From contig KB912155.1 in the NCBI GenBank assembly GCA_000383735.1, positions 1-7,435 on the forward strand: 7,435 nucleotides of DNA, read 5' to 3'. The stretch is from Verrucomicrobia bacterium SCGC AAA164-M04. Its GTDB lineage: Bacteria; Verrucomicrobiota; Verrucomicrobiae; Verrucomicrobiales; Akkermansiaceae. Below, piece after piece: positions 1 to 5,843 of this stretch. The position numbers and the translations under genes were made by a program. How positions within the stretch are numbered: the stretch's first letter is position 1; each line of letters begins with the position of its first letter. A model generated the notes under the pieces. It ran no database searches and had not been told where the DNA came from. It saw nothing but the letters and a program-made list of their open reading frames with translations.

Positions 1-54
1 AAGGAGCGACAGTTCTGGAGGCTTCGGTTCCCCAGCAGTAGAAGTTTTGGGCAC
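1..54 (-). CDS. Possible start of a downstream gene, cut by the window edge
   Basis: After the hisI stop, the minus strand has a GTG at 54-52 followed by 17 open codons to the window edge, reading VPKTSTAGEPKPPELSLL. It is the only ATG, GTG or TTG in this stretch on that strand. It would begin 32 bases after the hisI stop, which suits an operon partner. No Shine-Dalgarno sequence is visible, but the other genes here lack one too. Another minus-strand frame is also open but has no start codon. Eighteen residues are too few to recognise a family, so this is only a pointer that a gene may start here. Confidence 0.3.
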   Translation of the reverse strand, partial: MPKTSTAGEPKPPELSLL

Positions 55-86
55 GGCGTTTTGATTTATCGCGACCGTGTTGTAGT

Positions 87-539
87 CTACTTTTGGCCGT
101 AAACAGTATCTGGATCAAAAGTTTTTTCGTCGTCCACGAAGTCTAGGTCGACTGGGTTATTCTGCGGGAAGCTGACTGCTCGGTAGAAGCAGGACCGGCG
201 GCCAGTGTGGCAGGCTCCGGCTCCTTGTTGGGTGACGTAAAGAATGAGAGCATCCTGATCACAATCAGTGCGAATCTCATGGATTATTTGGGTGTGGCCA
301 GAGGTCGCTCCCTTATGCCAGATTTCTTGGCGTGAGCGGGAGTAGTAAACGGCTTCGCCCTTTTCGATCGTCATCTTAAGCGATTCCTCATTCATGTATG
401 CCAACATGAGGGGCTCGCGTGTTTCATGGTCTATCGCCATCGCTGCGATAAGACCCTTGTCATCAAACTTAGGTGCGAAGGCCTTGGTTTCGTCGAGTTC
501 CTTCTTATTTGGACGGGCGGAGAACTGCAGTTCGCTCAT
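87..539 (-). CDS. hisI: Phosphoribosyl-AMP cyclohydrolase (HisI)
   Basis: HisI opens the adenine ring of phosphoribosyl-AMP to give ProFAR, the third step of histidine biosynthesis, in the cytoplasm. The 150-residue protein carries the family signatures: PLMLAYMNEESL (residues 43-54), YYSRSRQEIWHKGATSGH (65-82), the metal-binding DCDQD (Asp92, Cys93, Asp94, Asp96), and GAGACHTGRRSCFYR (106-120) with Cys110 and Cys117, which complete the zinc site with Cys93. It lacks the HisE pyrophosphohydrolase half found in HisIE fusions, so that step must be encoded elsewhere. About 25 residues precede the conserved core, making it slightly longer than minimal HisI proteins. The ATG at 539-537 overlaps the stop codon of the upstream rhomboid-like gene as ATGA, which favours this start and suggests translational coupling. 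No Shine-Dalgarno sequence is visible. All catalytic residues I can check are present. Confidence 0.96.
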   Translation of the reverse strand: MSELQFSARPNKKELDETKAFAPKFDDKGLIAAMAIDHETREPLMLAYMNEESLKMTIEKGEAVYYSRSRQEIWHKGATSGHTQIIHEIRTDCDQDALILYVTQQGAGACHTGRRSCFYRAVSFPQNNPVDLDFVDDEKTFDPDTVYGQK

Positions 540-1364
540 GAGGCCGCAGGTTTGTCATCATCTCCGAGATGGTCCAGACAATACTCATCCCCATTTTCAG
601 CGACACGGAAGTCGAGTTGAGGATTGCTAAGCTCGGTCCGGTTACAAACAACACATCGATGAAGTGTTCGGCCCCGGCTGTCGTTGCTCTGCGACTGAAA
701 TTTAACTCGCCGGGCATTCAGCTGGTTCCTGTATTTGCGGCCGTGATAGAGGCGGGGGATTGCCCATACAAGGTAGGGCAAAAACGCGAGGCCGTAGGTC
801 AGAAAGAGGGGGGGGGAAGCTAAGGCATGAAAACACGATCGTCGCTAGTGAGATCATGGCAAAGATCCAGACTTTTACCGGAAGAACAAAGAAAAGAAGG
901 AATTCTACATTGGGAAAAAGAGTCGCAAACGCGAAAAAGAGCGCGATGTAAAACATCTGATTGGTGAGGGAAGCAGGTGGAAGAAATCCAGTAGCCGAAA
1001 GATAGAGAGCCAAAGCTTGGCAAATAATCGTAGTGTAAACATAGAGAGAGGCCTGGATTTCGCCCCACGAATTCTCCAGTGAATCACTAAAGAGAAAGGA
1101 AATCCTTAAGATGATGAACATAAAGAAGGCACTAAAAAGACTACCATAGCTGTTGGGATCGACGAAGGGATAAAAGATCCAAGAGATTAATCGCCAATAT
1201 TGGCCGTTTGCGATGCCTTCAGGCGTTACCATGAAGTAACTTGCCGTCTCTGGATTGATAAGGATGACAAAAAAAACCACGCACTGTAGCATGACGATAG
1301 CTCGAATGAGGCCAGGGAATGCCAGCCATGAGAAGTTTTTTTCAAGATTTACGTTCAGTCCCAT
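536..1364 (-). CDS. Rhomboid/derlin-like membrane protein with C-terminal zinc knuckle; frame broken at a C9 run
   Basis: Two reading frames appear to be one gene. From ATG at 1364 the first frame is clearly membrane protein to about residue 183: helices near 16-37, 75-93, 105-126, 135-150 and 154-180, the rhomboid/derlin-type QYWRLISWIFYPF (55-67), and LENSWG (96-101). At 808-816 the coding strand has nine C, after which this frame becomes a proline-rich tail ending at 702. Dropping one C continues into another frame with a last helix (about 186-203, LFLTYGLAFLPYLVWAIP), a basic stretch, and a Cys/His knuckle: CVVC (237-240) and CLDH (262-265). That frame ends at 536, overlapping the hisI start as ATGA. 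The joined product is 275 residues. There is no GxSG serine motif and no catalytic histidine in the expected helices, so it is probably a pseudoprotease-type rhomboid fold rather than an active protease. The break may be a sequencing error, a real mutation, or a slippage site. Function unknown. Confidence 0.75.
808..816. repeat. Nine-G homopolymer at the frame break
   Basis: A run of nine G on the plus strand (nine C in the coding sense) lies exactly where membrane-protein coding moves from one frame to the next. With eight C the frame reads Phe-Pro-Pro-Leu-Phe-Leu-Thr-Tyr and stays open to the hisI overlap. With nine it reads Phe-Pro-Pro-Pro-Leu-Ser-Asp and ends at 702. Such tracts are prone to sequencing error, replication slippage and polymerase slippage, and the sequence alone cannot separate these. 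Confidence 0.9.
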
Positions 1365-1365
1365 C

Positions 1366-1413
1366 GGTGATCAAAGAAACTCGCAGATCACCAAGTTGAC
1401 AAGCTCCATCACC
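1366..1413. promoter_or_regulatory. Three GGTGAT/ATCACC hexamers at exact 21-bp spacing upstream of the rhomboid-like gene
   Basis: GGTGAT lies at 1366-1371, and its complement ATCACC at 1387-1392 and again at 1408-1413. Both steps are exactly 21 bp, about two helical turns. The first two are parts of a longer perfect inverted repeat, GGTGATC (1366-1372) and GATCACC (1386-1392), with a 13-base loop. The set begins one base upstream of the start codon at 1364, so it could be a regulator-binding array or a 5'-leader hairpin. The symmetry and spacing are visible in the sequence; a regulatory role is inference. Confidence 0.35.
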
Positions 1414-1656
1414 ATTCAAAATATTTCGGGGTAAATAGGTTTTTGAGGCTGGGTTTTCTCGATCGATGAAACTGGGAGCTTTGGGGTCGATGTTCCTGTT
1501 TTCAGGAAGGGAAATCGGAGGGATAGGTTCATTGGTTATTTTAAGCGACCGATATGCTGGCGTATTCGTGGGATGCTCGATCTCTCCTAGTAGGGTGGTT
1601 CCTAGTCGAGGCTAATGCTGGATTCTGCGCAAAGAAGGAGGGGATGGTCCAGACAC

Positions 1657-1706
1657 TTGACGGGAGGATTAGTCTGGCTTAATGATCCGCACGGTTTTGG
1701 TAAAAT
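1657..1706 (+). promoter_or_regulatory. Weak candidate promoter for gcvH
   Basis: TTGACG (1657-1662) matches the sigma-70 -35 box at five of six positions. An 18-base spacer leads to AATGAT (1681-1686), which matches the -10 box at only four of six. A better -10-like TAAAAT lies at 1701-1706 but has no good -35 at the right distance. The TTGACG lies inside the loop of a CCAGAC/GTCTGG inverted repeat, so a bound regulator there could block it. This is a weak call from pattern alone. Confidence 0.2.
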
Positions 1707-1814
1707 AATCCTGCGAATTGGTTGCCAAAACGCGGGTCGGTTGGATCTCCGTTCGAGTAATCCAGAGGCTCTTTTACCGAGAATAATTAAAACTCTACGA
1801 TACTTTCTTCCATT

Positions 1815-2189
1815 ATGATTGCTCCAGCTGACCTCCATTACTCCCGCGATCATTTGTGGGTAAGACTTCAAGGCGATATCGCTACGATTGGGATTACTGA
1901 TCATGCCCAAGAAGAGTTGGGTGATGTGGTTTTTGTCGAATTGCCGGATTTGGGCGATATCGATAAAGGCTCGCCGATTGGAGTTGTCGAAAGTGGTAGG
2001 GCAAATAGCGATATATATGCACCAATCGCCGGTGAAATAATCGAAATTAACACCGATCTTGTTGTCGATCCTGCTAAAATTAACATCGACCCTTATGACA
2101 CTGGTTGGATCTTTAAAATTCGTGTAAATCATCCCGATCAGGTTAATGACCTCATGGATGCTGTTTCCTACAGCGGGTTGATTTCCTGA
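1815..2189 (+). CDS. gcvH: Glycine cleavage H-like protein lacking the lipoyl lysine
   Basis: GcvH normally carries a lipoyl arm that shuttles the aminomethyl group between the P, T and L proteins of the glycine cleavage system. At 124 residues this has the usual family length and full fold: HLWV (13-16), GITDHAQEELGDVVFVELP (26-44), IYAPIAGEIIEIN (67-79) and INIDPYDTGWIFKI (89-102). The invariant motif ESVKA(A)SD appears here as ESGRANSD (59-66), so the lysine that should be lipoylated is Arg62, codon AGG at 1998-2000; AAG would be lysine. Unless this is a sequence error, it cannot be lipoylated at the canonical site. No gcvT, gcvP, lipA or lipB is nearby. The ATG at 1815 gives the standard N-terminus; no Shine-Dalgarno sequence precedes it. 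It could be a second GcvH paralogue with another role, or a decaying copy. The family is certain; activity in glycine cleavage is doubtful. Confidence 0.92.
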   Translation: MIAPADLHYSRDHLWVRLQGDIATIGITDHAQEELGDVVFVELPDLGDIDKGSPIGVVESGRANSDIYAPIAGEIIEINTDLVVDPAKINIDPYDTGWIFKIRVNHPDQVNDLMDAVSYSGLIS

Positions 2190-2207
2190 ATTTTCTGCAA
2201 CAGAGAA

Positions 2208-2229
2208 TCAAAAGTCTGAGTGCTTTTGA
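2208..2229. repeat. Small inverted repeat after gcvH
   Basis: TCAAAAG (2208-2214) and CTTTTGA (2223-2229) form a perfect 7-bp stem with an 8-base loop, 18 bases past the gcvH stop. The stem is AT-rich and no T-run follows, so it is a poor match to an intrinsic terminator. Its place between gcvH and the Nudix gene could still affect transcript ends. A second small stem, GAGAT/ATCTC (2250-2263), lies just before the Nudix start. Confidence 0.3.
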
Positions 2230-2283
2230 GAGGATTGACAATGTCCACTGAGATCGCAATCTCCTCGCCTTCCCTTGTAACTT

Positions 2284-2817
2284 ATGCCCAATCTTGAAAT
2301 CGAAGTTCCTGACTGGTCAACTTGGAAGCCGGACATCCATGCGACCCTCATGTTTGTTCATCAAGGGGATAGTGTCCTCTTGATTGAGAAGTTAACCGGA
2401 ATAGGCCAAGGCAAGATTAATGGACCGGGTGGAAAGATTGATCCCGGCGAGACCCCCGAGCAATGCGTGATTCGGGAGTGTCAGGAGGAACTTCATATCA
2501 CTTGTTTGGATCCAATTAAGCGCGGTGAGCTGTGGTTCGCAATGTCAGATCTGCCTGATATCCACTGTCACGTTTACACTGCAACCGAATTCACAGGGAC
2601 ACCGACCGCAACGATCGAGGCCAATCCTTACTGGTGCCAGATTGACGAGATTCCTTTCGAAAGAATGTGGGAGGACGATTCTTACTGGCTAAGGCAGGTG
2701 CTCAATGGCGAAACTTTTGATGGAAGGTTTCTTTTCACGGAGGAGAAGATCATCGCGCATGATGTTGCCTTCGGTAAAGATTCAAGTTCCCGCTGGCGGG
2801 GATACTTTGTCCCCTAG
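2284..2817 (+). CDS. MTH1-like Nudix hydrolase, probable oxidised-purine nucleotide diphosphatase
   Basis: Nudix enzymes of this subgroup hydrolyse nucleoside triphosphates such as 8-oxo-dGTP to the monophosphate, keeping oxidised bases out of DNA. The 177-residue protein has a Nudix box from Gly50 to Ile72: GKIDPGE, then RECQEE (64-69) with the metal-binding glutamates. The box's second conserved glycine is replaced by His71. Outside the box it resembles human MTH1 closely: INGPGGK (45-51), where Asn46 matches MTH1 Asn33, and MWEDDSYW (128-135), where Trp129, Asp131 and Asp132 match the base-recognising Trp117, Asp119 and Asp120. A leader containing DWSTW (10-14) and about 15 extra C-terminal residues lie beyond the MTH1 core. 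The ATG at 2284 has no Shine-Dalgarno sequence but keeps the DWSTW leader, which I recall from bacterial relatives. It follows gcvH by 94 bp and may share its transcript. Its stop shares CTAG with the converging gene. The substrate is inferred from MTH1 residues. Confidence 0.92.
   Translation: MPNLEIEVPDWSTWKPDIHATLMFVHQGDSVLLIEKLTGIGQGKINGPGGKIDPGETPEQCVIRECQEELHITCLDPIKRGELWFAMSDLPDIHCHVYTATEFTGTPTATIEANPYWCQIDEIPFERMWEDDSYWLRQVLNGETFDGRFLFTEEKIIAHDVAFGKDSSSRWRGYFVP
2814..2817. other. Shared CTAG stop codons of two convergent genes
   Basis: The plus-strand Nudix gene ends with TAG at 2815-2817 and the minus-strand membrane protein gene ends with TAG read from 2816 to 2814. The four-base palindrome CTAG therefore supplies both stops, and the coding regions overlap by four bases. 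No space exists for a terminator between the genes, so each transcript must run into the opposite gene or end by another route. Confidence 0.9.
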
Positions 2818-3611
2818 TCTCCGAGAAAAGGATTCTTTTTTGAAGTCCCGCCTTTTTGATTGGGCCTACTATTTTGGGTGGTTTGAATCTGTTGACCATT
2901 GTCTTGCTGGGGATTGCGTGAGGGTCCATTCATGGTGATGGTCCAGTGCTCCAGAAAGAAACGCTTCTCAGTCGTGAATAGTGATTCAGATCGACCGATC
3001 AGGGGGCGAAGAGTGGTCGACATTTGAAGTGTTACAAGGAGGAAGATTCCGATCCACACCCGTAACGGTCCTCTGTTTTTGGTGCCGGATTGCTCAAGCA
3101 TTTTGAGGAGAAAGCCAGTGCCGAAAAAGAGAGCGATTAACCAAGTTGTGAGAACAAGTAATCCGAAGAAAACCTCGGATGTCGTCGATTGCGAGAAGAC
3201 CCAAAGGACGGGCGTGAAGCCGAGGAGGAGAGCTGCGATGAGCGCTAGAGCTCCTGCCATTCCTTGAATGATCTCCTTGATCCCGAGCGAGGTCCCGGTC
3301 AAGGCAGAGAAAACGTAGAGGCTGGGGAGACAAATAATGGAACTGAAGGTAAGGCCAAGGAGTGTTTTTAATGGAGCTGCCCAGAGTTGTTCGTGGAATG
3401 AGAAGCTTCCCATTGTGACTCCAAAAATGACGAAGCCAACAAGAGCGAGAATTAGGAGCTTTGAAGTGAAGGAACCTGATGTCTTACTCTCGTTGATCCC
3501 AGCAATAAGATTTTTTGGTGATTTGAGAAGGCCCTCAAATACCGAGGTTAGAGAGGTGTCTACCTGAGGTTTTACGGATTCCGGTTTAGGGATTGGTGGT
3601 GGTTCGTTCAT
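2814..3611 (-). CDS. Five-helix membrane protein with LRPLIG motif, function unknown
   Basis: With the ATG at 3611 the product is 265 residues. A proline-rich cytoplasm-like N-terminus (MNEPPPIPKPE) and a short amphipathic stretch are followed by probable transmembrane helices near 51-69, 82-103, 115-140, 147-169 and 183-200. After the last helix comes QMSTTLRPLIGRSE (196-209), then RFFLEHW (217-223), then a Gln/Asn/Lys-rich hydrophilic tail ending in NPFLGD. The arrangement recalls Yip1-like membrane proteins of planctomycetes and verrucomicrobia that carry a similar 'LRP..G' motif after the last helix; I state this from memory, and no biochemical role is known to me. The frame stays open upstream to a TTG at 3677, but the extra 22 residues are basic and unlike the family, so I prefer the ATG. 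It lies 243 bp downstream of the VIT-vWA gene and probably has its own promoter. Confidence 0.85.
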   Translation of the reverse strand: MNEPPPIPKPESVKPQVDTSLTSVFEGLLKSPKNLIAGINESKTSGSFTSKLLILALVGFVIFGVTMGSFSFHEQLWAAPLKTLLGLTFSSIICLPSLYVFSALTGTSLGIKEIIQGMAGALALIAALLLGFTPVLWVFSQSTTSEVFFGLLVLTTWLIALFFGTGFLLKMLEQSGTKNRGPLRVWIGIFLLVTLQMSTTLRPLIGRSESLFTTEKRFFLEHWTITMNGPSRNPQQDNGQQIQTTQNSRPNQKGGTSKKNPFLGD

Positions 3612-3683
3612 GATTGTTTTATGAGGCTTCTGTTTGAATCGGGATAGGTGATGATTTCTGGGATCAAGGATTCGCAATTAGGA

Positions 3684-3708
3684 CTTTTAAAAGGCGAGCT
3701 AATATTAG
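3684..3708. promoter_or_regulatory. Paired 10-bp palindromes upstream of the membrane-protein gene
   Basis: CTTTTAAAAG (3684-3693) and CTAATATTAG (3699-3708) are each perfect 10-bp palindromes separated by GCGAG, with centres 15 bp apart. They lie 73 to 97 bases upstream of the ATG at 3611 in the gap after the VIT-vWA gene. Palindromes of this length occur by chance in a window this size, but two so close together in a noncoding gap could mark an operator or an AT-rich promoter element. Confidence 0.25.
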
Positions 3709-3820
3709 GTGGAAGAGTCTGCTGTTTCTGTCTTTCAGCCGATCGGAAGAGAAGGAGAACAACGGTGCAGATTCGTAGGCAACGAAAAGATGGGCCGGAA
3801 TGCTTCTAGTTCTTAGGATG

Positions 3821-3865
3821 TTCGTAACTATAATGGAAATTGGAGAGTTGAAGGTTAGTTACGAA
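3821..3865. repeat. 10-bp inverted repeat spanning the VIT-vWA stop codon
   Basis: TTCGTAACTA (3821-3830) and TAGTTACGAA (3856-3865) are perfect inverted copies with a 25-base loop. One arm contains part of the stop codon and the last sense codons of the VIT-vWA gene; the other lies in the downstream gap. The stem is only moderately GC-rich, the loop is long and no T-run follows on the transcribed strand, so it is not a classic intrinsic terminator. It may be an mRNA 3'-end hairpin or a protein-binding site. Confidence 0.4.
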
Positions 3866-5771
3866 TGCGAAAAGAAAGGGTTAGGGCTCCCACCAATAAT
3901 ATGAGTAGTCCTGATGATGGTTCTGGAATATCGTTGGGCGACCCATTTCCTTTGACTTTAGCGGAATTTGAAACTCCCAGAGGGAGAGGCTTGGCCTGTT
4001 TAACCAACATGCTCTTGCCTTCGGTTTCGCGAATCTCCTCCGTGATTGCGACGAAGGAAGTGAAGGGAGTGAGGAGTTGGTATTTGAGCCCTATTTCGGT
4101 GACTTGCTTCTTCTCGGTATCACGGTCAGTGAGTTGAGCAAAGTCAGAGAGCTCCTTGACTTTGATCCTTGCCCAAAGGGTCGGAAGAGAGGGATGGATA
4201 GATGAGTTTTGAATCTCAAATCTTTGCGTGATTCTTTCTCCGTTTCCGGTGGTTCCAGTCATGAAGATGGCTCCGGACCCCTGCCATTTTCCAACGAGTG
4301 AGAGAGTTTGACCGTAAAAGAGGTCGGGTTGGCGAGCTGGGAGAAGATCGCTCAAGGCGACACCCTCCGAGGTGATTTGAATATTTGTCAGAACTGGAGT
4401 GGATATGATATTTTTGAAACGTGTGACGGCCGTGTCTGATTCGGAGGAGTGTGTCACGATAAAGTGGTCACGACCGGTGAAGTGGCTGAGGCCTTCGAGG
4501 AGATGTCGGTTGACACTTGATCCAACGCCGAGTGGGAAAATATTGGTTCCACGCGCTTTATTTTTGATGAGGTCAAAGACTTCAGTCTCGGCTTCGATGT
4601 AGCCGTCGGAAATGAGAATCAAGGAGCGTGAATGGTCGTGGTCGTGAGGAAGTTCAAGAGCTTCCTCGAGAGCATTTAAAAGGCGAGTGCCTCCCGTGCC
4701 ATCAGAGCTATTGAGGAAGTTGATGGCGCGGTCGACGTTAGCGTCGGTGGCTTGCAGTGATTTTCCGGAGAGAACTTTGTTGGCTCCAGCGAAGAGAAGA
4801 ATATTGAATTGGTCTTCGGGGCGGAGTTCTTGGGCGAGCTCTCTGAAAAGATCTTTGGCGAGATTGAGAGGGAAACCTTTCATGGATCCCGACACGTCGA
4901 TGACGAAGATGAAGTCGCGTTCTGGAATGTCCTGGGGCTTTATCTCCCGAGGAGGCTCAAGTTGGATAAGAAAAGTGTTTTCTTCGCTTCCTTTGTGGGA
5001 AAGAAGGCCGCTTAGGATTTTTTGCTCAGATAATTGATAGCGGATCATGAAATCGCGATCAGGATCAGCTTCGTTGAGGTCAAGTGAAGCCGAAGTTTTA
5101 CTTTTGAAAGTGATAGTGGATTGCTCGTGGCTTGGGCAGGTCAATTTTTGAATGGGGAGTGGGCTGCTGAGGTTCACGTTGACTGAAAAACGAGTTCGAG
5201 TCTGTCGTCCTTCGTTAAGAAAGTGCTTTTCGATGCTATTTGGGGGAGTGCCTCTTTCACGATAGCGGGGTCCGATCGCAGTTGGGATGACGAACTCGTA
5301 GTCGCCAGAATTAGGCTTTAAAATTTCGCTGTAGTTGAGAGTGAGAGTGAGTTGGTCGCCCGGAAGAATTGTAGCCATTTCCATGGAAAAGAGGTTGGGG
5401 CGTTTTTGTGTGAGAAGGCTGGCTGACTTTTTTTGGTTCTTAGCTTCTTCAAAGGCCTGGCGCGCTTTTTTTTTCTCCTGGATTTCCGCTTTAATAGTTC
5501 GATCTCCGATTTTCATCATCATGCCGTGAACTGCGGCGCCCGAAGAGGCTGGGAAAAGATAGGTAGCATCGATGGTCTTGTTTCCATCGTTTGTGTAAAT
5601 TTGGGTCAGTGTAATATCAGCGATTGAACCGGTGATAGTCACTGCGGAATGCGATGACTTAAGAGGAAAACAATCGATCTCATGATCTCCTCCGATTTCA
5701 AAATAAGGCGACTTTTCCGAGCCAACCGCAATGGAGATTAGGGAGATAAAAAGGGGTGTGCCTCGTTTCAT
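3855..5771 (-). CDS. Exported VIT-vWA domain protein with PEP-CTERM sorting signal
   Basis: This 638-residue protein joins the two domains of inter-alpha-trypsin-inhibitor heavy chains. A short basic and hydrophobic N-terminus (residues 1-17) looks like a signal peptide. The VIT domain spans roughly 35-165 (TQIYTNDGNKTIDATYLFP, 56-74; ILPGDQL, 135-141). The vWA domain spans roughly 285-455 with an intact metal-binding MIDAS: DVSGS (292-296), Thr362 and Asp389. KYQLLTPFTSFVAI (563-576) is typical after the vWA in this architecture. The C-terminus has IPEPSS (615-620), a hydrophobic run (621-633) and RIRN, the tripartite PEP-CTERM signal recognised by exosortase. The protein is thus probably exported, cleaved and anchored or released at the cell surface, where the vWA could bind a partner through a metal ion. 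No exosortase gene is in the window. It starts 72 bp after fdhD. The partner and role are unknown; surface adhesion or matrix organisation is inference. Confidence 0.9.
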   Translation of the reverse strand: MKRGTPLFISLISIAVGSEKSPYFEIGGDHEIDCFPLKSSHSAVTITGSIADITLTQIYTNDGNKTIDATYLFPASSGAAVHGMMMKIGDRTIKAEIQEKKKARQAFEEAKNQKKSASLLTQKRPNLFSMEMATILPGDQLTLTLNYSEILKPNSGDYEFVIPTAIGPRYRERGTPPNSIEKHFLNEGRQTRTRFSVNVNLSSPLPIQKLTCPSHEQSTITFKSKTSASLDLNEADPDRDFMIRYQLSEQKILSGLLSHKGSEENTFLIQLEPPREIKPQDIPERDFIFVIDVSGSMKGFPLNLAKDLFRELAQELRPEDQFNILLFAGANKVLSGKSLQATDANVDRAINFLNSSDGTGGTRLLNALEEALELPHDHDHSRSLILISDGYIEAETEVFDLIKNKARGTNIFPLGVGSSVNRHLLEGLSHFTGRDHFIVTHSSESDTAVTRFKNIISTPVLTNIQITSEGVALSDLLPARQPDLFYGQTLSLVGKWQGSGAIFMTGTTGNGERITQRFEIQNSSIHPSLPTLWARIKVKELSDFAQLTDRDTEKKQVTEIGLKYQLLTPFTSFVAITEEIRETEGKSMLVKQAKPLPLGVSNSAKVKGNGSPNDIPEPSSGLLILLVGALTLSFRIRN

Positions 5772-5793
5772 TCTTTCGTCAACTTGGTCCGCT

Positions 5794-5823
5794 TTTATGA
5801 ATGCTTCATGATCCCAATGTGAA
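5794..5823 (-). promoter_or_regulatory. Candidate promoter for the VIT-vWA gene
   Basis: On the minus strand TTCACA (5823-5818) matches a -35 box at five of six positions, and after 18 bases CATAAA (5799-5794) matches the -10 box at four of six. It sits in the 72-bp gap between fdhD and the ATG at 5771 and would leave a leader of about 15-20 bases. Pattern match only. Confidence 0.22.
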
Positions 5824-5843
5824 ATTTTGGAGAACTTGTCAGC

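Larger units (their letters stand above)
1365..1814. other. 450-bp divergent intergenic region
   Basis: This stretch separates the rhomboid-like gene (minus) from gcvH (plus) and should hold promoters for both. On the left is the 21-bp spaced hexamer set. On the right is a CCAGAC/GTCTGG inverted repeat (1649-1654 and 1672-1677) that encloses a TTGACG (1657-1662), and an AT-rich TAAAAT at 1701-1706. A 67-codon open frame (1615-1818) ends on the gcvH start as ATGA, but its arginine-rich product resembles no family I know. I looked for a glycine riboswitch, tRNA, tmRNA, SRP RNA and RNase P RNA core motifs and found none. I see nothing convincing between about 1430 and 1600. Confidence 0.6.

Noticed and set aside
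702..807. Proline-rich tail as the natural C-terminus of the rhomboid-like protein
   Set aside because: It begins exactly at the homopolymer and looks like out-of-frame translation, while the alternative frame continues a membrane helix and a Cys/His knuckle up to the hisI overlap.
1751..1758. GTTCGAGT resembling a tRNA T-loop
   Set aside because: The flanking bases do not form the five-pair T stem, and no acceptor, D or anticodon arms can be drawn around it on either strand.
1365..1814. Glycine riboswitch or another structured leader RNA upstream of the GcvH-like gene
   Set aside because: The conserved glycine aptamer core segments are not present, and the only clear stem (CCAGAC/GTCTGG) is short with a long loop.
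2235..2263. Perfect TTGACA at 2235-2240 as a promoter for the Nudix gene
   Set aside because: No acceptable -10 sequence lies 16-18 bases downstream.
3612..3677. TTG start at 3677 for the five-helix membrane protein
   Set aside because: It would add 22 basic residues unlike a cytoplasmic proline-rich leader; the ATG at 3611 gives a more natural N-terminus.
3865..5529. Several plus-strand open frames of 60-120 codons opposite the VIT-vWA gene
   Set aside because: They are antisense shadows of a clearly coding minus-strand gene, with low-complexity Arg/Ser-rich products and no recognisable domains.
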